From assembly GCF_000143415.4 (NCBI RefSeq), contig NW_003314267.1, positions 3,555,138 through 3,619,137 of the forward strand: DNA of 64,000 nucleotides. The letters run 5' to 3'. The translations under genes and the position numbers were made by a program. This document shows positions 1 to 13,408 of the stretch, piece by piece. How positions within the stretch are numbered: the first letter of the stretch is position 1; every line of letters starts with the position of its first letter. A model generated the notes under the pieces. It saw only the letters and a program-made list of their open reading frames with translations. It ran no database searches and was not told where the DNA came from. This DNA is from Selaginella moellendorffii (lineage: Eukaryota > Streptophyta > Lycopodiopsida > Selaginellales > Selaginellaceae).

Positions 1-984
1 GGGGGGGGGGGGGGGGGGGCTGTAGGGGGTTCCAAAAGTATAGTAGGGAGAGTGTGGGGGTTGGAGCCCAGTGGAGCCAGTTTGGCCAGGAAAGGCCAGT
101 TTGGCCCAGGAAGGCCAGACCCAGTGTTGGGTGATGAGCTGACCACTGGGAAGTCCAAGACTAGAGTGAACACGGACCGACAAGCGGGGTAGCTTGGTGA
201 AGTGTTCAAGAGCCGGCTCTAGTTCCCCCGGGAGATCGACTGGCCGATGCTCCCAATCCAAGTGTGGGTGGCACTACCTACTTGGATACCAGGCGTGGCT
301 CAACGGAACCTCGCTCTAAGCCCATGGCTAGAGCACCCAAAGGTGGAAGGCGGGGAGAGTACCCAGGTGGCTTGCGTAAGACCACGGTGTTCCGAAATGT
401 TGTCCCAAAGGCCTAGACTGTGGAAAGGAAGAGGAGCAGTCCTCTGGGGTAGTGACCAAGGACACAGTCGTGGGGAGAGGAAGTCCCAGAGGACCGTGGG
501 ACTTAGTGGTCAAGCCTGTGGGCCTCGATCCAACGGCAGTGTTGGCAAACACGGCTAAGGGCAGAAAGGGACTTAGTGGGGACTGACAGAGGGATATTGG
601 GGAAGGCTGTTCCCCTTATTGGTGGGCATCCTAAGGATGCTAAGGAGTGGATCTGAGATGACCACTCACGAATGGTTTGCCTAGTCTTGGAGAGCCAAGA
701 CTGTGATGCAAGTGGTATTGGACTACCAATGTGGCAAAGGTGATTGAGCATGGCCTTAGCGTAACAGGCTGCTATATCGGTGGTACCTTTGAGTGTCGGT
801 CATGGGATCGGACACGTGGAGCACTTCGACCAGGTGCAAGGGTTGAGTGGCATGGATGCCATTCTTGGGGCTAGCAAGTCCCAAGTCCTGGATTGGACTT
901 ATGGAGGTTGTGAATGAGACTCCTCCAAGTGGTCGGAGGTGTGGTTAAGTGACTAAAGTAGAATGGAAAATTTAGTCGCTTACA
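1..984 (+). repeat. LARD-A 5' LTR, left part outside window
   Basis: The stretch matches the LTR of the same family seen complete at 34750-36661 and ends in the same terminal bases (...TTAGTCGCTTACA). The minisatellite half of the LTR is missing because the window begins inside it. The first 19 bases are a G run, which may be an assembly or sequencing artefact. It is the 5' LTR of the oldest retroelement in the stack. Confidence 0.8.
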
Positions 985-3288
985 CAAAGGTGAATGGGCA
1001 TGGCTTTAGCGTAACGGGCTGATATGTCAGTGGTACCTTTGGGTGTCAGTCATGGGATTGGATATATGGAGCACTTGGACCATAGATAGTCCTAAGGGGC
1101 AAAGGTAGCCTGCATGGAACAAAAAATAATCAAGTGTTAGAGTAACACTTGTGAAAATAGTCCTTATGAGTAAGACATGAATACAAGAAGTTGTATTCTA
1201 GCAAGCTGGCACCTCAAAAGTAGGACTTTATGGGTTATCAGATTAACAAAGTCTAAAGAAGTTAGATGACTCGAGTAGAGTCAAGGAATGGTCCTAAGGG
1301 ATTGGTAGAAATATTTGGATTGAGGTGTGTTATGCCCCACGAAGGATGGGGAAGATCATAAGATCCTAGTATAAGAACAGTGGGTATCTCATTAATGGCG
1401 GAATGTGCCATATTAAAGTCGTGGGAAAGGTGTTCCCAGAAGAAAGCAACTTTGACACAAAGCTGTGTGTAAACACTATGGTGCAGTGCTAACTGATAGT
1501 TGGTATGAGAAATAACTATATTGGTCTTAGCAAAGACTTAGACATAAGTAAGAAGTGTTATAAAGGTAAGCTCGTGGAGCTGATAGTGTGGAAACACCAA
1601 ATGTGCCAAAACGTGATGCCTTGAGGTCAAGTTAGAGGGTTCATAAGAACCCCTTCCTAAAGGAATCCTAATGGAAATGGGAATGGCATAGCCTAAGTTG
1701 AAAAACATGCGGTTGGACCCAAATAATGATGGAGGTGTGGAAGCATCATCAATGAGTTGTAGGACTTGGCAGCTATGAGGCAACTAAGCAAGAGGTGTAA
1801 AATAATTGTAACTACCCAAAATTTCTTATTGGGATAAAGAAGTTAAAAATACCCTTATAAGGGATAAATTGCTTATGTTACCATATAGTAAGTTAATGTG
1901 GTAAAAGGAATGTTTATTGTCAAAGAAGGCTATCATTGGGACACCCAAACACTTTAAAACATCAAAAATTGGTGTTTGGATCATGAGGGCATTAAATAAA
2001 GCCCAAAAGACTAAGTCTTTAGTGAATGATGGATAGAAGGTGTTATCCAAAGTTCAAGGTTACAAAGATGGGAGAAGTCCATATATCTAAATTAGACAAA
2101 GCCAAAAAAGGATTCTGGCAAGGCTAGTGATGGACATATAAAAACCTATAAGTAGAATCGTTAATTATGGTGTGTGGGATTATAAGTATACCTAGATTGA
2201 GGAACCACTTCCTAGGTTATTAGGTAGATTCATCCCTAAGAATATTTGCTAAGGCATGATAGAAAGTGCAAAGTTATCCTCCTAGTCTACAGGAGAATAA
2301 CTAAAAGAAACATGTGAGGCTAAAAAGCAAGTAATAAAGAGATAAAATTGAACTATAGAAAACGAAAGGCATAACTAAGGGTGGTTATGCAAGTTGGGAG
2401 TGGAGAATCAAGTAGGTGCTCGAGAGTGTTGTTATTAGCAATTGTGATGCCATGGAGAGTCTAAAATACGAAATTGTTCATTAGATTATATGCCAATTAG
2501 AAAGCTTCCGAAAGAAAAGGCCTTAGCAAGCTAAGGGACAAAGTTCCTTCAAGGTTCCCAAAGACAATTCTAGATAACTTAGTACCTAAAAAGCCAAGTG
2601 TAAATGGTTCATAAAACACATGAAATCAGAATGGCGCAGCAGAAGCATGGTCTTGAAGCTTGCCATAAGGCAAAACTATCAAGGTTGGGGAAGTAGTTCC
2701 CGAGTGTTCAAAGGGATGGCTTTGAATGAAAGTCGATGGTCAAGGACTTTCACACTTATGCATGAAACCATGTTACGTTGGTCGGATGACTTGCTAAGCG
2801 AGATTGGCAAGTCAAGGGAACAAATACCCTAGTTGAAGGTGCTAATTTCAAAAGGGGTGGCCTATGGGGCAAAGCATGGAGGAGTTTATGCATGATCATA
2901 GACTTGTTAAGTGAGAGGACTTAGTAGTGCAAAAGAATTAGGTTCCTAGGCTGTGATCTATAGCACACTTTAAATATAAGTTGGTGCACTAGCGTGGGGA
3001 ATCACACCAGGCATCTTGGGTGATGCCATCCGTAGATGCATATACGGAAGTTGAGTTTAAGTCCCAACCCTCTAGTGCATTGGTTTGAGTCTCAACTCAC
3101 TAGGGCGTGGTGATGGTTTGGAATATGAGGACACTCATTTTTTGGTGGTCATGGACTCTCAAGAAGGAAACTGGCTTGGGCACACCGCCAAGCGGGGGAT
3201 ACCCCAAAGTCGTGATGCATGGTTAGATTGCTTAGTGTAAAAATTTGACATATCTAACTTGAACACTTTGATGCATATAGCACCAAAG
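985..3288 (+). repeat. LARD-A internal region, rearranged, non-coding
   Basis: It begins with about 100 bp that repeat LTR-interior sequence, then joins the LARD internal region near the equivalent of 23964, so the primer binding site and about 550 bp are missing. The remainder is collinear with 23964-26200 and 37207-39430. No long reading frame is present. It stops at 3288, where T1 terminal sequence begins. The other half of this internal region resumes at 19282. Confidence 0.8.
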
Positions 3289-3333
3289 CTCTATTTCGTT
3301 AAAGTGGGATTTATTCAGTAAAATGGGACTAGG
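3289..3333 (+). repeat. T1 left terminal-repeat-like sequence
   Basis: The sequence starts GCTCTATTTCGTTAAAGTGG and continues with a block close to TTATTCAGTAAAATGGGAC. The inward reading of the right end of the MITE at 51072 has the same order of bases with only a few transitions. It abuts LARD-A internal sequence exactly at the point of interruption. Confidence 0.65.
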
Positions 3334-4004
3334 TACAAATTTTCAAGTATTTGAAAATGACGTGAAATTATATGTTTTTTGTCCAGGGGCTAGACATACT
3401 TGGGGCATGGTGACTAGCGCGGTGACTTTGTGTCCAGACTGAGTCCATTTGGTTGTATAATAAATCTCATTGTCAAAGTGAACAAGCCGAATCTGAAGCT
3501 AAAGAAGAGCAATGGCATGCGCGCACACACTATTTGTTTGTTCATTGAGCGTGTGGTGAGCTTTCCAAGATGAACGTCATTCCTATTAGCCAGACATATA
3601 ACTTAATAGTGAGAACATTTAGATATTATTAAATGTTATCTTTTTCTAACGAATCTAATTGTGAAGGTGTAGCAAGAGGCATTGCTAGTCTGGAGAAGTC
3701 ATTTAACTCATTTGACCCTTAGTGTATTTTCATGAAACTAAATAACATTCATATTATTAAGGAATTTCTCTAGTACCTTTTTTTTACGACATAGAGGCTT
3801 GCATTTCTTTCAAAGGTGATTTAGTAAAAGGCCTGAGGGCACATGCCATTCTATTTCTCAAACCGGTATTAAGATATACTAGTGCAAAGGGAAAAAGGTA
3901 TTTGGTGATCAAGTAAATGGCATGAGGGCACACGCCATTATAAGCCTAAGCGCTAGTGGACACCTCTTTTTTGGTGTCACGCCTCACGCCATCACGCCAT
4001 GCCA

Positions 4005-7000
4005 TCACGCCTCCTCTGATTCAGATTCGGATTGTTCACCTTGAAATAAAATACATTAGAAACTTAGTAAAGGAATATTAATGAATCTCACCTTAAACCC
4101 GGGTTATGAATGCTCTTGCTGCATCTCTTGCATGGTCTGGCAAGGTGATGGTGGCACTCTACTTCCACATCGAACCATGCACAACATTATCCACCGATAT
4201 GCTCATGCTGGGATCCCTTGGATTCAGCACCCATCTCTTTTCTAGGCAATCCTTCGTATATCCGGAACTTGGCTTGAACCACTCCACAGTTACATTGAAG
4301 GAGTTAGTTTCCGCGTCCTCCTCTGCATCAGTGATGCAGCGCCCCACCCATATCATTTGTTTTTTATTACTGGGTCTAACAAGCATGACCATTCCTTTGC
4401 AGACCTGTATTGGATTGAATGCTGAATCCGGCTTCTTGTTCCTCGGCCCACAATAGTGATCCTCAACATCATTATCTATCACTACATTTCCAGAGGACAT
4501 TGTTCTGCTACTATCTGGTGCTCTGGGTTCTGGCCAAAAGGACTCTTCCAATTCTTCATATACAACCGGCCCATTTTGGATAGCAGATATAATCTTCTCC
4601 CAGTATTCGAGCAAAGGCTTGCACCTCTTAAAATAGGATTCTCCACCAAACACCAACCCCCTCTTCCAGAAGGCAATATGCTGTCTAATCCTGGCCACTA
4701 TACTTTCCTAGTCTTTAAGTCCATCCGGGTGCATTGGCCGTGGGGAACCCTGAGGAATCATAGGTTCCCCAGTTATGGGATCTCTCTTGAAGAGTTCAAT
4801 GCCATCCATTGGCAGCCACAGTGTGTCCCATTCTCTCATCTTGTACCTCATCACTGGAGCACCATCACGCATGCTGAAATGAAACTGAAGAGGCTTAGAG
4901 TGGCCAATCAGCGTTTCGGATCCGTCCCTGATGTAGCCTCTTACAAACCCCTTAAAGTCTGGAACCTCTGTCACAAGTGCAGCTTCAACAGTGCCTTTGA
5001 TGCAATTTTGGAATTCATTGTAGAGTTGTGGGAGGGTGAGGACATTGGATCGCCGGAGGGACTCTGCCAGGTGACTGAACATGGCATCGACGTCTTCATG
5101 AGTGTGCCCAACCATGAGAAAGCCAAGTGTAACCATTTCACATATGCCTTTAGCAACAAGCATTGCCAAGTACGCGAAGACATACATGTTTTTGTTCTCA
5201 CTGCCAACATTGTCTGTTTGGAGCAAAAGATGGGGTGGAAGGCCACATTGGCCGCAAGAACTTCCTTGAGATTCTGCTTCGTTTGGATGAGGCTGTGCAT
5301 TCACCGGGCGACCAGCCTCGTCGGAATGGCATGAGGCCTCACGTGATAACCCTACAATCCGACGGCCAACATATTCATTGGGATGGCATGGGGCCCCACG
5401 CGATACTGCAAGCCTTTGCTCCTCCTCCAGCTGAACCCTGTATGAGGTTCGATTGACAAGGGCCTTATGCAAGGGTTGGCCGTTCAGCTCAGTCTGCGCA
5501 CTTTGCAGAGACCTTAAGTGTTTTGCTAGGGACGCAATCATCATGTTTGCACCCCCACCACCCCATAGAGGTACAAAGAAGTTCCCATAGTTCTGGGCAC
5601 CATGCCCATGAGCGATTATGCCAAACAGAGACACAGGCAGCTGCATGGATGAAGAGATTGCCTTGGGGGCAGGATTGAGTCGAGGTAAGCACGTCTTTTT
5701 CTGGTCCATTTTGTCGTGGATGATGCTCAGGTCTCTCCATGGAGAGAATCCTGTTATGATAATATGCAGTCCTGCAGCTTCTCTGCTCGATGTTGTGTTC
5801 GAGCCGCCTTCTAACCAACGTCTCTCGCTCTTGAGCGCTGCAAAAATTCTTCGACAAAGCCATTTTGATAGCAGTGCACTCGTCACACTTTGAAAAGCTG
5901 GAGTACTTTCCTATACTCACATCCCTGAACCTGTTGCTCCACAATCTACTAAATCTAGATTGGCTCAGCTTCCTGTAGCCATTACTCTGGAGTTCCCGAT
6001 TCACATCTTCCAATATGGCCCCCTTGGTATACATGGAAGGGAGAACTTGTTGGGTGTCTCGTGTTCCATCTTCTAAGAGGTGGGTTTTATGTGGTTGCTA
6101 CTCGCTACATGTCTCGACAAACCTCTTGAAGATTGCCTCTCCATATATAACATGACCCCTGGTTTTGTGCGTACCGTCGTTCCCATGGACTGCCTGTTGA
6201 ACCCTTTGTTCCTCGAACTCAGTTTTGATTCTGTAGAATGTGCTTCGAGGGACTCCATAAATGATTCTCCATGCCTTCATGCAGACCAAACCCCTCTGGA
6301 AGACCATGCCCCCCACCTGATGTTCTAAAGCATCAACAGATGACTGTAATGCCTCATACACAAAATTGCGAGCTGCCTTCCAGGACAATGTCTTGTATCT
6401 TGCTCTCTCCTCTTCAATAGCATCCCAATTAGCATGTTGACAGCACCTCCTCTTGCAACAAGCAATTGTCGAGACAATTCGAACCTCCATCACCATTTTC
6501 TGCCTTTTCGGTTCGTTGCTCAGATCCCTTTGGCTGCGCTTTAGGAAGGTGTACTTTCTTTTCCCATGAAGAGATGTTCTGTCATCAGTTGTAGTGGTGT
6601 TTGATTGTGAATCCTTCACATTCTCAAACATTAAATGCCTCAATTTCCACCACACAATGCTTCCAATAGTCAGACTGTTTTCTTCTGTGTCAACAACCTC
6701 TAAAATCGCAACTCCAATATCATCCCAGCCCAATTCTTGATTAGCAACCGCATCTCTTGGATCGACAACTGTGGCTAAGCCCTCAGCTACCACCTCCCCC
6801 TCGGGGTTGTTTAGAAACACCTTTGCCTGAATCCATGTAGCACGGTTCTTAAGATCCACGGAGGGAACATGCATCGCACTTGCGCTGTCCCTAACATCTG
6901 CTTTCTTCTGCAGATTTTTCAAGGCAACAACAACATTTACCCCGACGACCATCTCTCCTCGTTCAATAGCGACCACATTCCCATCGAAGACAGTCTCTAC

Positions 7001-7135
7001 TGATATAGCAGCATTGCCTTCCCCAAGCCTTTGACAGTGTATAACAAAGTTCCGATCCATAGACACAAGGGTCCCTTTTGCAACTCTCTTCCCACCATTC
7101 AAAATGTAAACCTTTTCCCCAACCCTGAAGGCCAT
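4005..7135 (-). pseudogene. DUF7869-type transposon protein, decayed
   Basis: The conceptual product starts at 7135 (MAFRVGEKVYILNGG), an N-terminal segment resembling plant En/Spm-type transposon proteins. A charged region follows, then a winged-helix-like stretch, and then the DUF7869 core. The core carries DKMDQKKT, FGIIAHGHGAQNYG, LQTDNVGSENKNMYVFAY and GHTHEDVDAMFS (about 5000-5720), the hallmark order of that family. Family knowledge: DUF7869 proteins are uncharacterised, multicopy and transposon-associated. The coding frame is broken by TAG at 6098-6100, a frameshift near 5740, TAG at 4708-4710, TAG at 4159-4161 and TAA at 4093-4095. An intron at 4040-4091 and a last exon ending in an acidic Glu/Ser tail with TGA at 4005-4007 fit the model. 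Two palindromes at 5325-5404 fall in an insert just before the QTDN block, possibly an intron. It is transcribed away from the T1 ParB/methyltransferase-like gene. Confidence 0.7.
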
Positions 7136-7492
7136 TCTGAAAGTGCAGAAAAGAAGTTAAAACCATACAAAAAATGATTGGAGAATGGCCTAAATCATAA
7201 CATACCAAATAGCATGAGGCCACATGCCATTATTCAAACATGCTATTGACACCCACGTGAAATTTCGCATTCACAAAATTGGCATGAGGCCTCATGCCAT
7301 CTTGATATACACACAGCTGCAGGCAAGTAAAAACATACATGACAATACGCTAGCCATGAAATTGCAAGGGCCCAAAATGGCATGTGGCCTCATGCCATTT
7401 CTAAATGTGGTCCTAAGCCATTCCATGGTGAACATACCAGGAAGCACAAGTGCCGAATATCAAGAGGAAGCGGTAGCCACACCAAAGACAGT

Positions 7493-7618
7493 GCCGCTCG
7501 CAACACCGCAACTACTCGTAGCGCCGCTCGCAACACCGCAACTGCTCGTAGCGCCGCTCGCAACACCGCAACTGCTCGTAGCGCCGCTCGCAACACCGCA
7601 ACTGCTCGTAGCGCCGCT
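7493..7618 (+). repeat. 30-bp tandem repeat, four copies
   Basis: A GC-rich unit beginning GCCGCTCGCAACACCGCAAC is repeated four times almost perfectly, differing by one base in the first copy. Degenerate partial units continue to about 7700. The period is a multiple of three, so reading frames stay open in several frames without being coding. Confidence 0.85.
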
Positions 7619-8478
7619 CGCACAAACTGCCACTCGCATAAACTGCCGCTCACAATGGCGCTCGCAATGCCGCAACCGCTTGTAGACGCATAAACCACAG
7701 CTCACAACGCCGCTTACACAAGCAGCGCTCACTGTGCTCAGCGGAACCAAGAACACGGCACACAAAAATGATAGACCTAGGAATGAGTTCGAGAATTCAA
7801 AAATAACACACGCTTCAACGTCACATCAAATCCTCTGACAAACCAAATCTTATGATTCCTCTGACAAATTTCAAACTGAGTAGCTTCTAGACTTTGCTGT
7901 CGGAGGTTGAACTTTGTCACATCATGTCCTTGCCTCGATCCAGCTGTGTCATGTCAGTGATTGGAACTTTGCCATGCCGTGTCAGCGGTCCGCGCCAAGA
8001 TTATTCGCCGTGTAAAGGAATAATTATGCTGTGTGTGTATGTCCATTTATGGAAATATAAGGCCACACGCCATTCAAAGAATAATGCTAGTCGAGCATTT
8101 TTTGGTGCACTTTGGGTTCAAAATTGCATGAGCCCACACGCTATAAAGTTTACCTGTACCAAAAATAGAAACAGCTTTATTTACTTGGGAATTTAAGTGG
8201 TTGAGGCATTTTTAAACTTACAAACACATGCCCTACTTACATTCCTTTGGTTGCTTAAAATTTAAAAATATTATAAACCTTTCTTTTTGCATTTTCAATG
8301 TTTTCAATTATGGTTTTGATTTTCGCAGGACCAGCCTAGTAATCTATTTGCATCCCGTCATGTTTATAGCTAGCTTTTGTTTGTCCCTTCGCTAGCCTGA
8401 GATACATCTGCTCGGCATCTGCCTCTTACAGCATTTGCCCAGAAAGGGCATCTTTCTTCACGCAGCATTTGCCACATG

Positions 8479-8504
8479 TTTAGGGTTTAGGGTTTAGGGT
8501 TTAG
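8479..8504 (+). repeat. Interstitial plant telomere repeats (TTTAGGG)
   Basis: Three and a half head-to-tail copies of the plant telomere unit lie between the divergent T1 genes. The equivalent interval of T2 has a comparable telomere-like block at about 32641-32690. Confidence 0.85.
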
Positions 8505-9765
8505 CAATTCAGTAGCTTGATAAACATGCAAATAGAGAACTTGATGCAAAATCCTTTGATATGTCACAATGCCCCTAGGACCATAAACACATTTCAATAG
8601 AGAGGGTCCTTTCATTTCATAACTCCTTACGTAGATCTTGTTGAAACCAGAGTTAGTGAAGTTGGTTTCTTGTGATCCCGCATCTGATTGTGATGTCCCT
8701 TTGCAGTGTCGATGGAAAGGTCAATGCACACCAAACTGTAGAATCTTGGAGCAAAATAACGGTCGGATCTATGGCAAATGCCCTTGAAATATTGTAAGGC
8801 TCGTGTGGTCTCATGTGGTGTCCGATCGAGATGCTTCTTTGCAGGGTCATCAAGAAGGACATTGTATACCATTCTATAAAATCTAGTTGCGATATAATGG
8901 TTGGATCTCCAGAAAACTCAAAACAATCTCGCACGTGTCAGAATATTCTAGGAATATACTCCTATGTGCCCCTGAAAATGGCATGCGGCCCCACGCCATT
9001 CAAGAGATAACGCCAGATGACGCCGAACATTTTTTGGTGCATTTTTTGGGATCAAAATTGCATGAGCCCACACGCTTGAACGTCACATCAAATCCTCTGA
9101 CAATTTATTTAGCTGAACATCTGGCATTTTTGGAAATACAAGATGCTTTGGAATATCCAATCATGCATGGTATAAATATAGTGAGGGTATTAAATGATAT
9201 CCCAATCATGATCTTTCTTTTGGATTTCGCGTGCATGCAGTCCGAGGAATGATGACGTTGCGGATTTCTTTTGGATTTCACGTGCATGCATGCGAGTGGC
9301 GATCCAGAAATTAATGGTGGCGCCCAAGTCCAAGGAATGATGACGTGGCGGGATTACCAACCGTCGTGACATTTCGCGCGTGTGAGGTTAGGTTTTGCAT
9401 TTTGCTTCGTACTCGCGCTCGCACACTCGCGCTCCCACTCGCGATCACGCTCACATTCGCGCTCATCTACCTTCTCTATAGGTTTCTCGTGTGCATCGGC
9501 GTCCACTTGCACTTGCATCACACTCGCGGTCGCATCGCGCTCGCGTGCATCGGCGTCCACTTCAAGACACACCCAGTTTGTAACTTTGCCGCCAACTCCG
9601 CCGCCCACTCCGCCACCCACACGCAGCCCACTTGGCGTCCCGGGAGATTTCAGCGCCACTCTCCAACTGTAAGTGGCAGAGTAGCCTTGCTGCTACGATC
9701 CGCTGCACACACAGTGCACATTCACCAGCGAGTCCGGTTGTCACGCCTCCATTCGGCTTCAAATG

Positions 9766-10004
9766 GTAAGTCTTTTAGGCCAAGTAGAAAATGGCATGAG
9801 GCCACATGCCATTCAGTAGCAACATTGGCATGCACCGATTGGGCTCTCGAGTGCAGTCCGGTTACAGATGTTGTGTAGCCTCACGCCATCTTAGGATGCA
9901 GCCTCAAGACATCTGATGCAGTGGTGAATGGCGTGTGGCCTCACGTTATTTCCAGCTGCTAGCTTTTCATCTGTCAGCTCTAATTGTTGTGCATTTCTGA
10001 ACAG
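9766..10004 (+). other. T1 intron 1 carrying two palindromes
   Basis: GTAAG begins directly after the ATG, and ACAG at 10001-10004 precedes GCG AGG AAT, giving M-A-R-N in frame. The intron contains palindromes at 9789-9813 and 9927-9950. An internal CAG directly follows the first palindrome, so a shorter alternative splice is possible. Confidence 0.55.
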
Positions 10005-11180
10005 GCGAGGAATTGCGTTCTTCTTCTAGCCACTATCAATGTGGATGCAGAGAAGGGGGAGGAGCTCACCAGTTGGACTTTTGGGATGGAAGGCAAGGAT
10101 CTGAGGCTATACAACACAGATGGTGGGAGAAAAGAATGCATGGGGATCCTCATCCAAGTGACAGACACTCCATGCAGTTCCATGCAAGAATATGGACTGG
10201 CACTTGTGGTAGAGACAGCGTCTGCCTTCAAGATCCACCTTGCACATCCTAGCGGCTTCCCGGAGGGGGGCAGCGGCTACGAGGAATTCCTAGAGGGAGC
10301 TAGGGAGAGGTTGTCCAGGAGGCCCACAATTTCAAAGACGCTGCGGGTCTATGAAGATCACATGGAATCCACGGACCTCACCTACGGCGATGTTCAAAAA
10401 CTATATTCCAACATTGAGCCGTTGAGAGTGCCTCCAGTTCGCGAAGCGAAGGGGAAGGGGGTCGATCTAGAAACTACCCCGAAGCAGAAAAGGGTGGTCA
10501 AGCTCAAGCCGACGTCCGACTCTCCTCCAAAAAAGAAGCTACTCGGTGATGTCATTGCCTCGGGTTCGAACACTACACCCACCAAAAAGAAGAGCCCCAA
10601 AGAGCAGAAAGAGCAAGAAGAGGCAGCAAAAATCGTCGCAGATAATAGTACTTGTTACTATTCCAACAAAGTATATACAATCGACGTGAGCCGTATCGAC
10701 ATCCAAAGCAAATACAACCACAGGCTAGTATCTGATGAGTGGGTAGAGAAACTGAAGCAGAAGATGCTGGCAACTCTAGTAACACCCGACATCGCAGACG
10801 TGATCCCCTACTACCAAACAATGAAGGGAGAGACGAGGTTTCCAGATTTGATCAATAGGAAGGTGTTGGACGATCAGAACATTCAGTTCTATGCCGTCTC
10901 CGGGCAGCATTCTAGCTTGGCGATGCAAGAGATAGTTGTGGATATTATGGTGGGCGAGGAGGTGAAGAAAGTCTTCAAGACAAGAGTTGTCCGCCTGATA
11001 AAAGGCAACTCGCCCCTCCGATCTATCATATACATCTCCCACGCGCAGAATGTCAAGTAAGAAACGTGCTACAAATCGGGTCTACACGAGACATTGGCAC
11101 GAACACAGAAGCTCTGGGTTCAACTGAAGAAGCCACAAAAACCAGGACAAGGACATGCACTAGCAACTAGCGCCTGGCAG

Positions 11181-11234
11181 GTAAGCCTCGTTGCATGTGG
11201 CATAGCATGTGGCCTCACGCCATTTCTATTGCAG
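11181..11234 (+). other. T1 54-nt intron with palindrome
   Basis: GTAAGC to TTGCAG bounds 54 nt between two phase-0 exon ends. The palindrome at 11204-11224 fills the middle and ends 10 nt before the acceptor. The length is a multiple of three with no stop, so retention would add 18 residues in frame. Confidence 0.6.
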
Positions 11235-11975
11235 GAATTCTCGAGTCTTCTCTCGAAAACACTGGGGGTCAATGACACACTCAGCATCCATAACATTCTA
11301 CTCGCAACAAAAGTTGTTTTTGACAAATGGGTAGATGTGCTGAGGAGGTACCATGACGGGGAGTTGCTAAACTCAATGGGTGTGGAGGACGGCCGGAAGC
11401 CCAATGATTTGAAGCTCAACGCCTTGCATTTCTCGCGGTCTCTAGACGACGACGACCTTCTGACAGTGGCTAATGCTCTTCTACATGGTGAGGTAGTCTT
11501 CAACAAGACCAAAATGACTCCCGGCCATATTGTGACATACGAGGACTTGTGCACGACTCTGAGAGCTCGTGCGCTATTGAAGGATTGGATCTTCAAGCAA
11601 GTGGCCATGGAGAGGGTGAGCATCGACACCACGCAAGAGATGATGGAAGCGCTGGATTTGTCAAATGAAGACATCGACGAGTACGTGAAGGGGGCCCCCA
11701 AGTTCATCGATCTGCTGCGGGATGCCACGAAAAGTAAAGCTGAGAAGTTGGATCAGTGTCAAGACCCCTGACAAGATCAAGATTGGAAAATGCAAAAAGA
11801 CAAAGAGAAAAGCTAGTGGAAACAAAGAAGAGGCCTTAGACTGGCGTTGATTCAGATTGTAGAGAAATGGAACAAGGCTAACCTATATATACTATAGGTT
11901 GATGAAGCTCCACCACTCTTGGATCGAGGACGGCCTAAATATAGCTGAGGTCGAGGAGGTGCCACATCATCATCA

Positions 11976-12113
11976 GGAATGTGGCTCGAGACTCAGGAAT
12001 CGGGAAGTGTCTCGAGAGTCAGGAATAGGAAAGTGTCTCGAGAGTCAGGAATAGGGAAGTGTCTCGAGAGTCAGGAATGTGGTCTGCAGGTCAGGAATCC
12101 GGCGAGAGTTAGG
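11976..12113 (+). repeat. Degenerate 26-bp minisatellite in the T1 gene
   Basis: The unit contains GTCAGGAATAGGGAAGTGTC followed by TCGAGA and is repeated about five times with drift. It lies at the unresolved exon 3/exon 4 junction of the T1 plus-strand gene, so it may be intronic or an expanded coding repeat. Confidence 0.7.
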
Positions 12114-13087
12114 AATGTGGCAAGAATTGGGGGATTCCTGACAATCAGTATCCAAATTTCATTAAGAGTGATGTCGACTGCCGGCTTCAGAAACAACTCG
12201 ACCCCGCAGCAGAGGCCTATCGAGAACCTTACCGGGTATACTTGAATTCGGATGAGGATCAAAGGTGGAGGAGCATCATTTCCCGCGGAGATGAGCAGGT
12301 CAAGAACATCTTTTGTGTGATGGACTTCACAAACGAGGAGATCACTCATGCAGACGAAGTCAGCTCCATCATTGACTTAATGGTGGGACTTGCGGAGGTG
12401 GAATCTTCAGTCCACTATATGATCTACGACTCCGAATCCTATCACAAGTTCTGGAAGGCCTTGAACGAGGTGAAGGCTCGGTTGAAAGGCAAGGAGATGC
12501 GGGAGATCCATGGGATAATGGCTAAGAAGAAGATACCGACGAATGTCTGCATCTTCACACTCGCCCTTGTTATTGGTCCTGCAGCAGAGTGGGACTGGAG
12601 TGACTTCCTAGCTTCGTTCGACAAGGCCGATCAAATTGATCTGAGGGAGGTCAATTTACCCGTGCCTGAGGAACTGAAGATGGCTATAGAGCTTTCGAAT
12701 TCAAAGAAAGCTCCAGGTGCAACATGGGAAATGCTCAGCTGGGTCTTCAATGCAATAGCGGGTGGGTCACTTGCTTCCGACTTCAAGGGCAAATGCGTTG
12801 TCGAGTACAACTGTGGCAGACTATTCTTTCGAGCCTCACTACTCAAGGGTGTCCCGTGTGTTGCGGTGACAAACTCCATTGAAGAGGTGACTTCAATGGA
12901 GCATATAATTACAGTTGCCAAAGAAAAACAGTATCTTCTCTGCGAACCTGGTGAGTACGCACTTTAAGTTTAAATGTTATCTCACAAGCTCTGTATGCAG
13001 AAGCGTGGCCACCCCCAGATGCTGAAATGGCGTTAACAACTACTGTTGAAGATACCCATGTTGGGCCGAGCTCACAACCTGCACAAG

Positions 13088-13143
13088 GTAAGGTCACATG
13101 AGGCCTCACGCCATTTTGATTATAGATCGTTGTGAATATTCAG
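13088..13143 (+). other. T1 56-nt phase-1 intron with palindrome
   Basis: GTAAGG to TTCAG joins CAA-G to AC-ACA in frame. The palindrome at 13094-13116 lies near its 5' end, unlike the two introns that follow. Confidence 0.6.
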
Positions 13144-13215
13144 ACACAAGGACTGAAAAGCGCACTGGTGGCGCGTCGAAGAAGGACAAATAGACAAGCA
13201 ATAGGAAAAAAGGAG

Positions 13216-13264
13216 GTACAAATTATATTTGCAATGGCGTGTGGTCTCATGCCATTCCTTGCAG
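13216..13264 (+). other. T1 49-nt phase-1 intron with palindrome
   Basis: GTACAA to TTGCAG bounds 49 nt. The palindrome at 13233-13256 occupies half of the intron and ends 8 nt before the acceptor AG. Splicing keeps the frame (GGA-G / GA-GAC). Confidence 0.65.
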
Positions 13265-13408
13265 GAGACACTTCTTCAAAGGCAAAACAGGCAAGCACCA
13301 GCCAAGCTCAAACTGACAGTGGTCATAAAAAGCGAAAGCACGTTGGACAGTCATCGGGATCAGAGGCGTTTGATTCGAAAAGGAAGAAGGGCAACGAGAA
13401 GATGATAG

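Larger units (their letters stand above)
7136..9762. other. T1 divergent intergenic region
   Basis: No gene is supported here. The region holds palindromes, a 30-bp tandem repeat, telomere-like repeats and two long direct repeats: 7810-7841 resembles 9071-9102, and 8099-8142 resembles 9031-9076. Near 9217-9345 a duplicated block contains TGATGACGT (about 9249) and TGATGACGTGG (about 9337), bZIP-type TGACG motifs upstream of the plus gene. A CGCTCGCACTCG-rich leader occupies about 9405-9560. Confidence 0.5.

Noticed and set aside
9345-9878. Open frames with Ser/Arg or Thr/Leu-rich product at 9.35-9.9 kb
   Set aside because: They come from the CGCTCGCACTCG low-complexity leader and have no domain; the inferred exon 1 of the T1 gene needs only the ATG at 9763.
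11056-11107. 52-nt GT-AG intron that would remove the TAA at 11058
   Set aside because: Using it shifts the frame and meets a stop soon after, whereas reading through the TAA keeps a long sensible frame to the next splice site.
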